A stretch of DNA of 64,000 nucleotides. Source: Albimonas sp036154955 (GTDB lineage: Bacteria; Pseudomonadota; Alphaproteobacteria; Rhodobacterales; Rhodobacteraceae). This document shows, in pieces, positions 8,503 through 15,767 of the stretch. Under the pieces are notes generated by a model, which was not told the origin of the DNA, did no database searches, and saw only the letters and a program-made list of their open reading frames with translations. The position numbers and the translations under genes were made by a program. Numbering within the stretch: position 1 is the first letter of the stretch; each line of letters starts with the position of its first letter. The stretch is from positions 18,207-82,206 of the forward strand of contig JAYZWL010000041.1 in assembly GCA_036154955.1 (NCBI GenBank), read 5' to 3'.

Positions 8503-9111
8503 TCAGTCGCTGGCGCCGGGATGCAGGCGGGGACGAAAACCGTGGCGAAGCGCGCCGAGCATGGCCGCCGGGGTCAGCACCTCCACCGGGCCGGCGGGCA
8601 GGGGGGCGCGCGGGCCGTAACCGTCCCAGCCCCAGGCCCGCGCGCCGTCGGTCACGCGCAGCCACGCGGTCCCGCCGATCGCGAACATCGCGCCTGCGGG
8701 CAGGGCCCCGGCCTCGCCCATGGCGCGGGGGGCGAGTCGTTCCGCATGCAGCCGCGCGTCCATCTCCGGCGCCCGGGGCGGCGCCGCCAGCCCGAAGGCG
8801 GCGGCCCAGGCGGCGGCGAAGGCCTGCGCCTCCAGCCTGCGGCACTCGAAGCACGGGCGGTGCCCGGCGGCCATCGCCACGGCCTCGTCCAGAAAGAAGA
8901 TCTCGGTATAGCTCGGCCCCATCACCCGCCGCCGCCGGCCCTTGAAGTCCAGCACGCAGCAGATCCAGGCCTTCGACGCCCAGCGCCGCCGTCCCAGCCG
9001 CCGGTCCGCGTCATGCAGCCGCCCGCCGCGATTGCCCATCATGCCGCCGCGGGCCGTCACGGCCACGATCTCGCCGAAAGGGGTTGCGCGGTTCTGCAGC
9101 GGGCTCGACAT
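8503..9111 (-). CDS. conserved hypothetical protein with CxxC motif
   Basis: This is a 202-residue soluble protein without a signal peptide. Distinct conserved-looking segments are FGEIVAVTARGGMMGNRGG near the start, RRWASKAWICCVLDFKGRRR, YTEIFFLDEAVAMAAGHRPC, and the CxxC pair in RPCFECRRLEAQAFAAAW. I recall similar uncharacterised proteins in Rhodobacterales but can assign no function. The single CxxC could be half of a metal site. It converges on rluB and is divergent from the amidase gene downstream. Confidence 0.7.
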   Translation of the reverse strand: MSSPLQNRATPFGEIVAVTARGGMMGNRGGRLHDADRRLGRRRWASKAWICCVLDFKGRRRRVMGPSYTEIFFLDEAVAMAAGHRPCFECRRLEAQAFAAAWAAAFGLAAPPRAPEMDARLHAERLAPRAMGEAGALPAGAMFAIGGTAWLRVTDGARAWGWDGYGPRAPLPAGPVEVLTPAAMLGALRHGFRPRLHPGASD

Positions 9112-9138
9112 GACCTTCCGCCGATGATGTGATCCCCG

Positions 9139-10167
9139 ATGAGGCAGGGAACGCGCAGCATGTGTCCGACAAGCGCAGGGAGCAAGCCGGGAGATCGCGG
9201 CGGCGACCTGAACATCGTCGAGTATCCGTCGCCCAATCACGGGCCGCGCAGGGGCGCGCCCGCCCCCAACCTCATCGTGCTGCACTACACGGCGATGGAG
9301 ACGGCGCAGGCGGCGCTGGACCGGCTGTGCTCGGAGGCGGCCGAGGTCTCCTGCCACTACCTGATCGACGAAGCGGGCCAGGTGTTCCGCCTGGTCTCGG
9401 AGATGCGGCGCGCCTGGCATGCCGGGGTCGCGGCCTGGGGGCCGATCGACGACGTGAACTCGCATTCCATCGGCATCGAACTCGCCCATCCCGGGCACGG
9501 GGAGGGCGGGGGCGCGGCCGGCGCCGGCCCGCCGCCCCCGTTCCCCGAAGCGCAGATCGCGGCGCTGGAGCGGCTCCTGGCCGCCATCCGCCTGCGCTGG
9601 GGCATCCCGGCGGCGCGGGTGCTGGGGCATTCCGACGTGGCGGTGGGGCGCAAGATCGACCCGGGCGAAAGCTTTCCCTGGGCCCGGCTGGCGGCGGGCG
9701 GCCATGCGATCTGGTCCGAGGCGGAGACGCCGGAGGGCATGACCGCGATGCTGCCCCCCGAAGCCTCGATCGCGATCAACGCCATCAAGCTGGGCTACCG
9801 CATGCCCTCGGGCGCGGAGGGCTGGCCGGACCTGCTGCGCGCCCTGCAGATGCGATACGCCCCCGACGAGACCGGCGCCGCCGCCTCGCCCCGGCTGGCG
9901 GCGCGGGTGGCGGAGCTGGCGGAGCGTCACCCGGTGGCGACCGGAGAGCGGCGCTCGCCGGTGCTGCCGGCGCTGCGCGATCCGCCGCCGGCCGAGGGCG
10001 GGGCGCGCCGGCCCCGCGGCGTCACGGCGACCGCGCCGAACGCGGCCGCCGCGGCGGGGGGCGGAAGCTGGCACGAGGCGCTCGCGGCTCGGGGCGAGGA
10101 CGACGGGGATGGCGATGACGAGCCGTGGAGCGACCTCGGCCCCGACTTCGATCTCGACACCGAGTAG
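9139..10167 (+). CDS. N-acetylmuramoyl-L-alanine amidase (Amidase_2, AmpD/AmiD type)
   Basis: This zinc amidase cleaves the lactyl-L-Ala bond of peptidoglycan or anhydro-muropeptides. The Amidase_2 domain covers about residues 27-185. His49 (VLHYTAM), His164 (LGHSDVAVG) and Asp174 (KIDPG) are the expected zinc ligands, and Glu114 (IGIELAHP) is near the active site. No signal peptide is seen, which favours a cytoplasmic recycling role. The C-terminal half continues with a small peptidoglycan-binding-like segment (residues 210-245) and a disordered tail. The start is uncertain: MRQGTR at 9139 or Met at 9160. The 342-residue length is longer than classic AmpD. Confidence 0.85.
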   Translation: MRQGTRSMCPTSAGSKPGDRGGDLNIVEYPSPNHGPRRGAPAPNLIVLHYTAMETAQAALDRLCSEAAEVSCHYLIDEAGQVFRLVSEMRRAWHAGVAAWGPIDDVNSHSIGIELAHPGHGEGGGAAGAGPPPPFPEAQIAALERLLAAIRLRWGIPAARVLGHSDVAVGRKIDPGESFPWARLAAGGHAIWSEAETPEGMTAMLPPEASIAINAIKLGYRMPSGAEGWPDLLRALQMRYAPDETGAAASPRLAARVAELAERHPVATGERRSPVLPALRDPPPAEGGARRPRGVTATAPNAAAAAGGGSWHEALAARGEDDGDGDDEPWSDLGPDFDLDTE

Positions 10168-10189
10168 CCCGCCGCGCTATCGGGGACGC

Positions 10190-10627
10190 GCAGCGGATGG
10201 CCGGGCGGCCGCGTCGCCCGGGCCCCGCGCCCGCGACGGCGAGGAAAGTCCGGGCTCCACGGAGGCGCGGCGCCGGGTAACGCCCGGCCGGCGAGGGGGC
10301 GACCCCGAGCCGAGGGAAAGCGCCACAGAGAAGAGACCGCCGTTCTCCCCGCCCCCCTCGTGGGACGGCATGGGACGGCAAGGCTGAAACGGTGGGGTAA
10401 GAGCCCACCGCGCCCCCGGCGACGGGGGCGGCACGGCAAGCCCCGCCGGGAGCAAGATCAAGTTGGGCCGGCCGCGGGCGCCTTCGGGCGTGCCGCGAGG
10501 GGCAGCCTTCGCCCCGCCGGCCATGGTGGATCGCGAGAAGCCGGGGGCGACCCCGGTTCCAGATGAATGGTCGCCCAGGGGCCCTTCGGGGCCCCGGACA
10601 AAACCCGGCTTACAGGCCGTTCGCTGC
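10190..10627 (+). ncRNA. rnpB: RNase P RNA, bacterial class A
   Basis: The conserved elements occur in the right order: GAGGAAAGTCCGGGCTCC at the 5' P4 strand, GGGTAACGCCCGG, GGGAAAGCGCCACAGAGA, AGGCTGAAACGG followed by GGGTAAGAGCCCACCG, GATGAATGG, and the 3' core AAACCCGGCTTACAGG. The ends were set by P1 pairing of gcagcggatggcc (10190-10202) with ggccgttcgctgc (10615-10627), 13 pairs including two G-U. The RNA is the catalytic subunit of tRNA 5' maturation. It starts 22 bp after the amidase stop. Confidence 0.95.
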
Positions 10628-10924
10628 AATAACGTCGCTTGATACTTCCTTAACGCGCCGTTTCGGCTGTTAATGATGCGAATCAAGCCTTGGGGGGGCG
10701 ACGCCGGGATTCGCATGGAACCGCGTGGTCCGGCATGGCCCGAAGCGGGTCCGCGTGGCCTTTCGGCGGCGTCCGCCCCGGCCCGGCGGCCCTTACTGCG
10801 GCGTCGGCGCCACAGCGGAAACGGCCCTCGACCCTTTATCTGGTAGGGTTGAGGCGAAAATTCTCCACATATGGGGCGGTGCGGCGCGATCCCGGTTTCG
10901 GCCATGTTGGGCCATATTTTTCCA
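10628..10924 (+). other. gap between rnpB and the mraZ leader
   Basis: No credible gene was found in this 297-bp stretch. A weak hairpin at 10651-10672 (taac/gtta outer arms, gccg-ttt-cggc inner arms) could end rnpB transcription. The sequence becomes AT-richer from about 10830. Confidence 0.4.
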
Positions 10925-10953
10925 TTGAGGACCACGGATTCCCATGCTAGAAA
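10925..10953 (+). promoter_or_regulatory. predicted sigma-70 promoter of the mraZ leader
   Basis: A -35-like TTGAGG at 10925-10930 is followed by a 17-bp spacer and a -10-like TAGAAA at 10948-10953. This lies in the most AT-rich stretch of the region. The predicted start is near 10960, about 215 bp before mraZ. It has not been tested. Confidence 0.45.
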
Positions 10954-10959
10954 ATCTCC

Positions 10960-11142
10960 AACAGGCGGAGACAAGGCCAAAGCAAAAACGAGCAGGTTTC
11001 ATGCAGGCCCTCCATAACTCGGAGAAAAAATCGACCCCACGGTAGAACAGACGCCCCAAGGCGTCGCCACCGTAGGAGGGAGATCCGAGGGACAACGGGG
11101 CGGGTCGCGCGTCGAGGCAACGCGCGGCCCGCCTTTGTATTT
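10960..11142 (+). ncRNA. terminated mraZ leader, likely UpsM-type small RNA
   Basis: A leader of about 183 nt runs from the predicted start to a strong intrinsic terminator that ends 34 bp before the mraZ ATG. It contains a small gacgcc-ccaa-ggcgtc hairpin (11050-11065) and A-rich single-stranded stretches near 10980-11030. In Rhodobacter sphaeroides the dcw cluster is known to be preceded by the abundant small RNA UpsM, made by termination in the mraZ leader. Position, length and architecture here match that arrangement. I infer homology of arrangement rather than sequence identity. Confidence 0.55.
11099..11142 (+). terminator. strong intrinsic terminator inside the mraZ leader
   Basis: A 14-bp stem pairs ggcgggtcgcgcgt (11099-11112) with acgcgcggcccgcc (11120-11133), with one G-T pair and a 7-base loop. 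TTTGTATTT follows at 11134-11142. It lies immediately upstream of mraZ, so the cluster must be transcribed by read-through or from another promoter. Confidence 0.8.
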
Positions 11143-11176
11143 GAGGCGCGCCCGGATCGAGGGGGGTTGTCGGCCG

Positions 11177-11683
11177 ATGTGGCGGCGGTTCACATCGAGT
11201 TTCTTCAACAAGGTGGACGCGAAGGGTCGCGTCTCCGTCCCTGCGCCGTGGCGCAAGGCGCTGGACGCGCGCGGCGCCGACGGCGCGCTGATCCTGGTTC
11301 CCGGCTTCCGCGACCGCAACTGCATCGAAGGCTACGCGCCCGACACCTACGAGTCGCTGGCCGCCGCGATCGCCGCCATGCATCCCGCCGACCCCAATCG
11401 CAAGAAGCTGGAATACCGGCTGATGGGCCGCGCCGTGCCTATGCAGGTGGACGAGAACGGCCGCATCGTCATCGGCGCCGACCTGCGCGGCGCCTTCGGG
11501 TTGGAGCCGGAGGCGGTGTTCGTCGGCGTCGGCGACAGCTTCCAGATCTGGAGCCGCGCGGCCTACGACCTCCACGTCGCCCCGATGATGGAGGACGACG
11601 AGGACGACGGCGATCCGCTGGCCGCGCTGCCCTGGCCGGGCGGAGCGGGCGGGCCTGGCGGGGCCGGGGGGGCGCTGCAGTGA
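11177..11683 (+). CDS. mraZ: division/cell wall cluster transcriptional regulator MraZ
   Basis: MraZ is an AbrB/SpoVT-fold DNA-binding protein that controls the dcw operon, usually from sites in its own promoter. The 168-residue product has the two family repeats, FNKVDAKGRVSVPAPWR near residue 9 and DENGRIVIGADLR near residue 95. The ATG at 11177 is chosen because the family starts at this point (MWRRFTSSFFNKVD). A purine-rich GAGGGGGG lies about 10 bp upstream. The last 35 residues are an acidic then Gly/Pro-rich tail beyond the usual family end. The stop overlaps the rsmH GTG start. Confidence 0.93.
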   Translation: MWRRFTSSFFNKVDAKGRVSVPAPWRKALDARGADGALILVPGFRDRNCIEGYAPDTYESLAAAIAAMHPADPNRKKLEYRLMGRAVPMQVDENGRIVIGADLRGAFGLEPEAVFVGVGDSFQIWSRAAYDLHVAPMMEDDEDDGDPLAALPWPGGAGGPGGAGGALQ

Positions 11684-12774
11684 CCGCGCCCGCCCCCGGC
11701 ATCGGACCCGACTTCGCCTCCGCCCCCGGCGCCGGACATGTGCCGGTGCTGCTGGCCGAGGTGATCGCCGCCCTGACGCCCGAAGGCGCCGCCCCCGGCG
11801 CGCCCTGGCCGGGCGTGGTGCTGGACGGCACGCTGGGCGACGGCGGCTATACCCGCGCGCTGCTCGCCGCCGGCGCCTCCCGCGTCATCGCCGTGGACCG
11901 CGACCCCGCGGCGCTGGCCCGCGCCGCCGCCTGGGCGGGGGACTATGGCGACCGGCTGACGCTGTCCGAAGGCCGCTTCGGCGCCCTCGACAGCATCGCC
12001 GCGGAAGCGGGCGCCGGCCCCGTCCCCGGCGGGCTGATGGGCGTCGCGCTCGACATCGGGGTCAGCTCCATGCAGCTCGACGAGGCGGCGCGGGGCTTCT
12101 CCTTCCTGCGCGACGGCCCGCTCGACATGCGCATGGAGCAGGACGGCCCCTCCGCCGCCGACCTCGTGAACCGGGCGTCCGAAGCGGCGCTGGCCGACAT
12201 CCTCTTCCAGTATGGGGAGGAGCGCGCCTCCCGCCGCATCGCCCGCGCCATGGTCGAGGCCCGCGCCGCCGCCCCGATCGAGACCACGGGCCGGCTGGCC
12301 GAGATCATCGCCGCCTGCCTGCCCCGCCCCCGCCCCGGCCAGCCGCACCCCGCCACCCGCAGCTTCCAGGCGCTGCGCATCGCGGTGAACGACGAGCTGG
12401 GGGAGCTGGCCCGGGCGCTCGCCGCGGCCGAACGGGCGCTCGCCCCCGGCGGCGCGCTCGCCGTCGTGACCTTTCACTCGCTGGAGGACCGGATCGTGAA
12501 GCGCTACTTCGCCGCCCGCGCCGGCCGCGCGCCCGGCGGATCCCGCCACGCTCCCGCCGAGCCGGGGGAGGCCGCGCGCTTCGAGCCGATCCTGCGCAAG
12601 CCCGCCGCGCCGTCGGAGGCGGAGCTCGCCGTCAATCCCCGCGCCCGTTCCGCCCGCCTGCGGGCCGGACGGCGCACCTCCGCCCCCGCCCTGCCGCTCG
12701 ACCCCCGCGGCCTGGGCCTGCCCGGCCTCGCGGTCGCCGGCGCCCGTTCGTCCAATCCGCTGGGAGAGGCGTGA
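11680..12774 (+). CDS. rsmH: 16S rRNA (cytosine(1402)-N(4))-methyltransferase
   Basis: RsmH methylates N4 of C1402 in 16S rRNA using S-adenosylmethionine. The visible motifs are HVPVLLAEVIAAL at the start, the SAM site DGTLGDGGYTRALL, VDRDP, DIGVSSMQLDEAARGFSF, and the C-terminal TFHSLEDRIVKRYF. The GTG start at 11680 overlaps the mraZ stop (GTGA). The length of 364 residues is slightly above the usual 310-330 because of Ala/Pro-rich insertions and tail. Confidence 0.95.
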   Translation: MTAPAPGIGPDFASAPGAGHVPVLLAEVIAALTPEGAAPGAPWPGVVLDGTLGDGGYTRALLAAGASRVIAVDRDPAALARAAAWAGDYGDRLTLSEGRFGALDSIAAEAGAGPVPGGLMGVALDIGVSSMQLDEAARGFSFLRDGPLDMRMEQDGPSAADLVNRASEAALADILFQYGEERASRRIARAMVEARAAAPIETTGRLAEIIAACLPRPRPGQPHPATRSFQALRIAVNDELGELARALAAAERALAPGGALAVVTFHSLEDRIVKRYFAARAGRAPGGSRHAPAEPGEAARFEPILRKPAAPSEAELAVNPRARSARLRAGRRTSAPALPLDPRGLGLPGLAVAGARSSNPLGEA

Positions 12775-13583
12775 TGCGTTCCGTCCTTTACGTCGCCGCG
12801 CTCGGCCTGGTCTGCTTCGTGGCGATCTGGGCCTATCAGGTGATCAACGACACCCGCGTCCTGCTGGACGACGTGGACCGGCTGCACGCCCGCATCGCCT
12901 CGGAGCGGGAGGCGATTTCGGTGCTGCGCGCCGAATGGGCCTGGCTGAACCGGCCCGAGCGGCTGGCGATGCTGGTCGAGCGCAACGCCGAGGAGCTGGC
13001 GCTCGCCCCGATGACGCCCGAGGTGTTCGGCGCCGCGACCTCCGTCGCCTTCCAGCCGCCGCCGCCCCATGCGCCGGGTCCGGCGCCCGAGGCCCCCGGG
13101 GTTCCCGACCTGGCGGTCTTCGCCATGGCCGGCGGGCCGCTGGGCCGGACCGAGGCCGGGGTCGCGACCTCCGGCCCCGCCGCGCCCGCCCCCGCCCCCG
13201 ACGCGGCGGAGATGGCCTCCGACAGCGACGCCGACCTCGCCCCCGCCGGGCCGATCGACCCGCCGGCCGCGGCGTCGGGCCCGGCCGGGGCGCCGGCCTT
13301 CGACGCGCCCGCGCCCGCGCCCGAAATCGGGCCCGCCGACGCCGCCGGCGCGCTGGTGGCCGGGCTCAGCCCGGAGATGCGCCGCGACCTGGGCGCCGCG
13401 CCCGCGCCGGCGCCGGAGGAGGACGCGCCGGTGCAGGTGGCCGCGCTCGACCCCGCGCCGGCCGAGACGCCCGCCGCCATGCCCGCCGCCATGCCCGCCG
13501 CCATGACCGAATCCGATCTCATCCAGTCGCTGGTCCTGCAGGCCCAGGGCTGGATGCCCCCGCCGCGCCCGGCGGGCCGCTGA
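12774..13583 (+). CDS. ftsL: cell division protein FtsL with long C-terminal extension
   Basis: FtsL is a bitopic membrane protein that joins FtsB and FtsQ and activates FtsWI. One transmembrane segment (VLYVAALGLVCFVAIWAYQ, about residues 4-22) is followed by a heptad-like coiled coil to about residue 65 ending AWLNRPERLAMLVERN, the usual FtsL/DivIC pattern. Normal family members have about 100-130 residues. This one has 269 because an Ala/Pro/Asp-rich tail of about 170 residues follows, with a triplicated PAAM. The ATG shares one base with the rsmH stop (TGATG). A GTG three bases upstream is an alternative start. Identification leans on position plus topology. Confidence 0.85.
   Translation: MRSVLYVAALGLVCFVAIWAYQVINDTRVLLDDVDRLHARIASEREAISVLRAEWAWLNRPERLAMLVERNAEELALAPMTPEVFGAATSVAFQPPPPHAPGPAPEAPGVPDLAVFAMAGGPLGRTEAGVATSGPAAPAPAPDAAEMASDSDADLAPAGPIDPPAAASGPAGAPAFDAPAPAPEIGPADAAGALVAGLSPEMRRDLGAAPAPAPEEDAPVQVAALDPAPAETPAAMPAAMPAAMTESDLIQSLVLQAQGWMPPPRPAGR
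13470..13505 (+). repeat. three tandem 12-bp repeats inside ftsL
   Basis: Three exact copies of cccgccgccatg encode PAAM-PAAM-PAAM in the low-complexity tail of FtsL. The unit is a multiple of three, so copy-number change would not break the frame. Confidence 0.9.
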
Positions 13584-13601
13584 CATGGAGCCCGACGCGC
13601 C

Positions 13602-15767
13602 ATGACCCGCTATCCCGAGGACGATTTCCGCGATCCGGACGCCGCCGCCGACCAGGCGGCGCCGGCGTTTCTGCCCGGTCCGCCCTGCCTGGCGGAGCGT
13701 CCGGCCGCCCCCGCGGCCGGGCGGCCCGTCGACGACGGCTCGGGGTCCGCCGGTTTCGGCGCGGGTTTCGGGGACGAGGTCCACGGCCCCCGCGCCGCCC
13801 CCGGCCGCGATCCGTGGAACGATTTCGGCCCGCATCCGGACGACGCCCCCGGCGATCCCTTCGCCCCGTGGGAGGCCGAGCCCGCCCCCCGCTTCGCGGC
13901 GGAGCCCGACGCGCCCCGCGCCACCGGCGCCGCCGTGCCCGAAGGGCATGAGGAGGAGGACGCCGCCCCCGGCCCCGGCCCCGAAGGCGCCCGCCTGACC
14001 GACCTGATCGCCGCCCGCGAAAGCGGCATCGACCCCAACGAGGCCGCCGCCCGCAAGCGCGCCGAGACCCGCCGCAAGGCCGAGGCCGACGCCCGCGGCC
14101 GGTCCCGCTGGCGGCTCAAGCTGCTGAGCTTCGCCTTCATCCTCGCCTACGCCTCGGTCGCAGGCCGCATGGGCCTGATCGCGGCCTCCGAGCCCGAGGA
14201 GCCCCGCTTCGCCGGCGCCGCCGACGCGGTCAGCGCCATGCGCGCCGAGATCACCGACCGCAACGGCGAACTGCTGGCGGTGAACCTCCCCGTCTGGTCG
14301 CTCTTCGCCCATCCGCAGGAGATGGTGGACCCCGACAACGCCGCCGAGAAGCTGGCCGTGGTCTTCCCCGACCTGAACGCCGACGACCTCAAGGCCCGGT
14401 TCAAGGACGGCCGCCGCTTCCTGTGGATCAAGAAATCCATCACCCCGGCGGAGCGGATCCGCGTCCACGACATCGGCGATCCCGGCCTGCAGTTCGGCCG
14501 GCGCGAGGTGCGCGTCTATCCCGGCGGGCGGCTCGCAGCCCATGTGCTGGGCGGCGCCAGCTTCGGGCGCGAGGACGTGCGCGCCGCGGAGATCGTGGGC
14601 GTCGGCGGCGTCGAGGCCAAGCTGGACGCGGAGCTGCGCGACCCCGCCCGCGCCGGCGCGCCGCTGCGTCTGTCGCTGGACCTGCGGGTGCAGCGGGCCA
14701 TGGCCGACGTGCTGCGCGAGGGCATGGCGCGCTACACCGCCAAGGGCGCCGCGGGCGTGCTGATGGACGCGAAGACCGGCGAGGTGCTGTCGCTGGTCTC
14801 CCTCCCCGATTTCGACCCCAATGAGCGGCCGATCCCGTTCGGCAATGTGAAGGCGGGCGACTTCCCCACCTTCAACCGCGCCGCCCAGGGGCTTTACGAG
14901 CTCGGCTCCACCTTCAAGATCTTCACCGCCGCGATGATGCTCGAAGCCGGCCTCGCCAACGCCCGGACCATGGTCGACACCACCGGCCCGATGAAATGGC
15001 GCCGCTTCACCATCTCTGACAGCCACCGGATGCCGCCGCGCATGAGCCTGCGGGAGGTGATCGTGGAATCCTCCAACGTCGGCACCGCGCGGCTGGCGCT
15101 GCAGGCCGGCGCGCATCGGCAGAAGGACCTGCTGCGCCGGCTCGGCCTGCTCGACCCGCTGCCGGTGGAGCTGTCGGAGGCCGGGCGCGCGGCGCCGCTC
15201 TACCCGTCGAACTGGTCGGAGATCTCGGTGATCACCATCTCCTACGGTCACGGGCTGTCGGCCTCGCCCCTCCACCTCGCCGCCGCCTACGCCACCATGG
15301 TCAACGGCGGGCTGAAGGTGGAGCCGACGCTGGTCGCGGGCGCGAAGGCGCCGGGCGAGGAGGCGCGGGTGATCTCGGAGGCGACCAGCCTGGCGATGCG
15401 CGACATGCTGCGCGGCGTGGTCACCGACGGCACCGGGCGCAACGCCGACGTGCCGGGCTATTTCATCGGCGGCAAGACCGGCACGGCCGAAAAGGCCTCG
15501 GGCGGGGGCTACGCCTCGAACCGGGTGGTGGCGACCTTCGCCGGCGCCTTCCCGATGCAGGACCCGCGCTACGTGATCGTGGTGACCTATGACGAGGCCG
15601 TCGCCCAGACCAAATGGGGCCCGCGCCGCCCCGCCGGCTGGACCGCCGCGCCCACGGTGAAGGAGGCCGTGACCCGCATCGCCCCGATCCTCGGCATGCG
15701 CCCGATGCTGGAGGCGGAGGCGCCCGAGGACGTGGGCGTCGCCGGCGGCCAGGTCGCCAGCCGATGA
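13602..15767 (+). CDS. ftsI: peptidoglycan D,D-transpeptidase FtsI (PBP3) with long N-terminal extension
   Basis: FtsI is the septal transpeptidase. The three catalytic motifs are present: Ser436-x-x-Lys439 (GSTFKIF), Ser490-x-Asn492 (VESSNVGT) and Lys625-Thr-Gly (GGKTGTAEK). A transmembrane segment at about residues 173-192 (LKLLSFAFILAYASVAGRMG) is followed by the dimerisation domain (EITDRNGELLAVN). About 170 cytoplasmic residues rich in Pro, Asp, Ala and Gly precede the membrane segment, far more than in typical FtsI, which explains the 721-residue length. The stop overlaps murE (ATGA). Confidence 0.95.
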   Translation: MTRYPEDDFRDPDAAADQAAPAFLPGPPCLAERPAAPAAGRPVDDGSGSAGFGAGFGDEVHGPRAAPGRDPWNDFGPHPDDAPGDPFAPWEAEPAPRFAAEPDAPRATGAAVPEGHEEEDAAPGPGPEGARLTDLIAARESGIDPNEAAARKRAETRRKAEADARGRSRWRLKLLSFAFILAYASVAGRMGLIAASEPEEPRFAGAADAVSAMRAEITDRNGELLAVNLPVWSLFAHPQEMVDPDNAAEKLAVVFPDLNADDLKARFKDGRRFLWIKKSITPAERIRVHDIGDPGLQFGRREVRVYPGGRLAAHVLGGASFGREDVRAAEIVGVGGVEAKLDAELRDPARAGAPLRLSLDLRVQRAMADVLREGMARYTAKGAAGVLMDAKTGEVLSLVSLPDFDPNERPIPFGNVKAGDFPTFNRAAQGLYELGSTFKIFTAAMMLEAGLANARTMVDTTGPMKWRRFTISDSHRMPPRMSLREVIVESSNVGTARLALQAGAHRQKDLLRRLGLLDPLPVELSEAGRAAPLYPSNWSEISVITISYGHGLSASPLHLAAAYATMVNGGLKVEPTLVAGAKAPGEEARVISEATSLAMRDMLRGVVTDGTGRNADVPGYFIGGKTGTAEKASGGGYASNRVVATFAGAFPMQDPRYVIVVTYDEAVAQTKWGPRRPAGWTAAPTVKEAVTRIAPILGMRPMLEAEAPEDVGVAGGQVASR

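Noticed and set aside
12504..15275. A 923-residue open frame on the minus strand across ftsL-ftsI
   Set aside because: It is the complement of well-recognised genes, is built of Gly/Arg/His-rich nonsense and reflects the lack of stops in GC-rich DNA.
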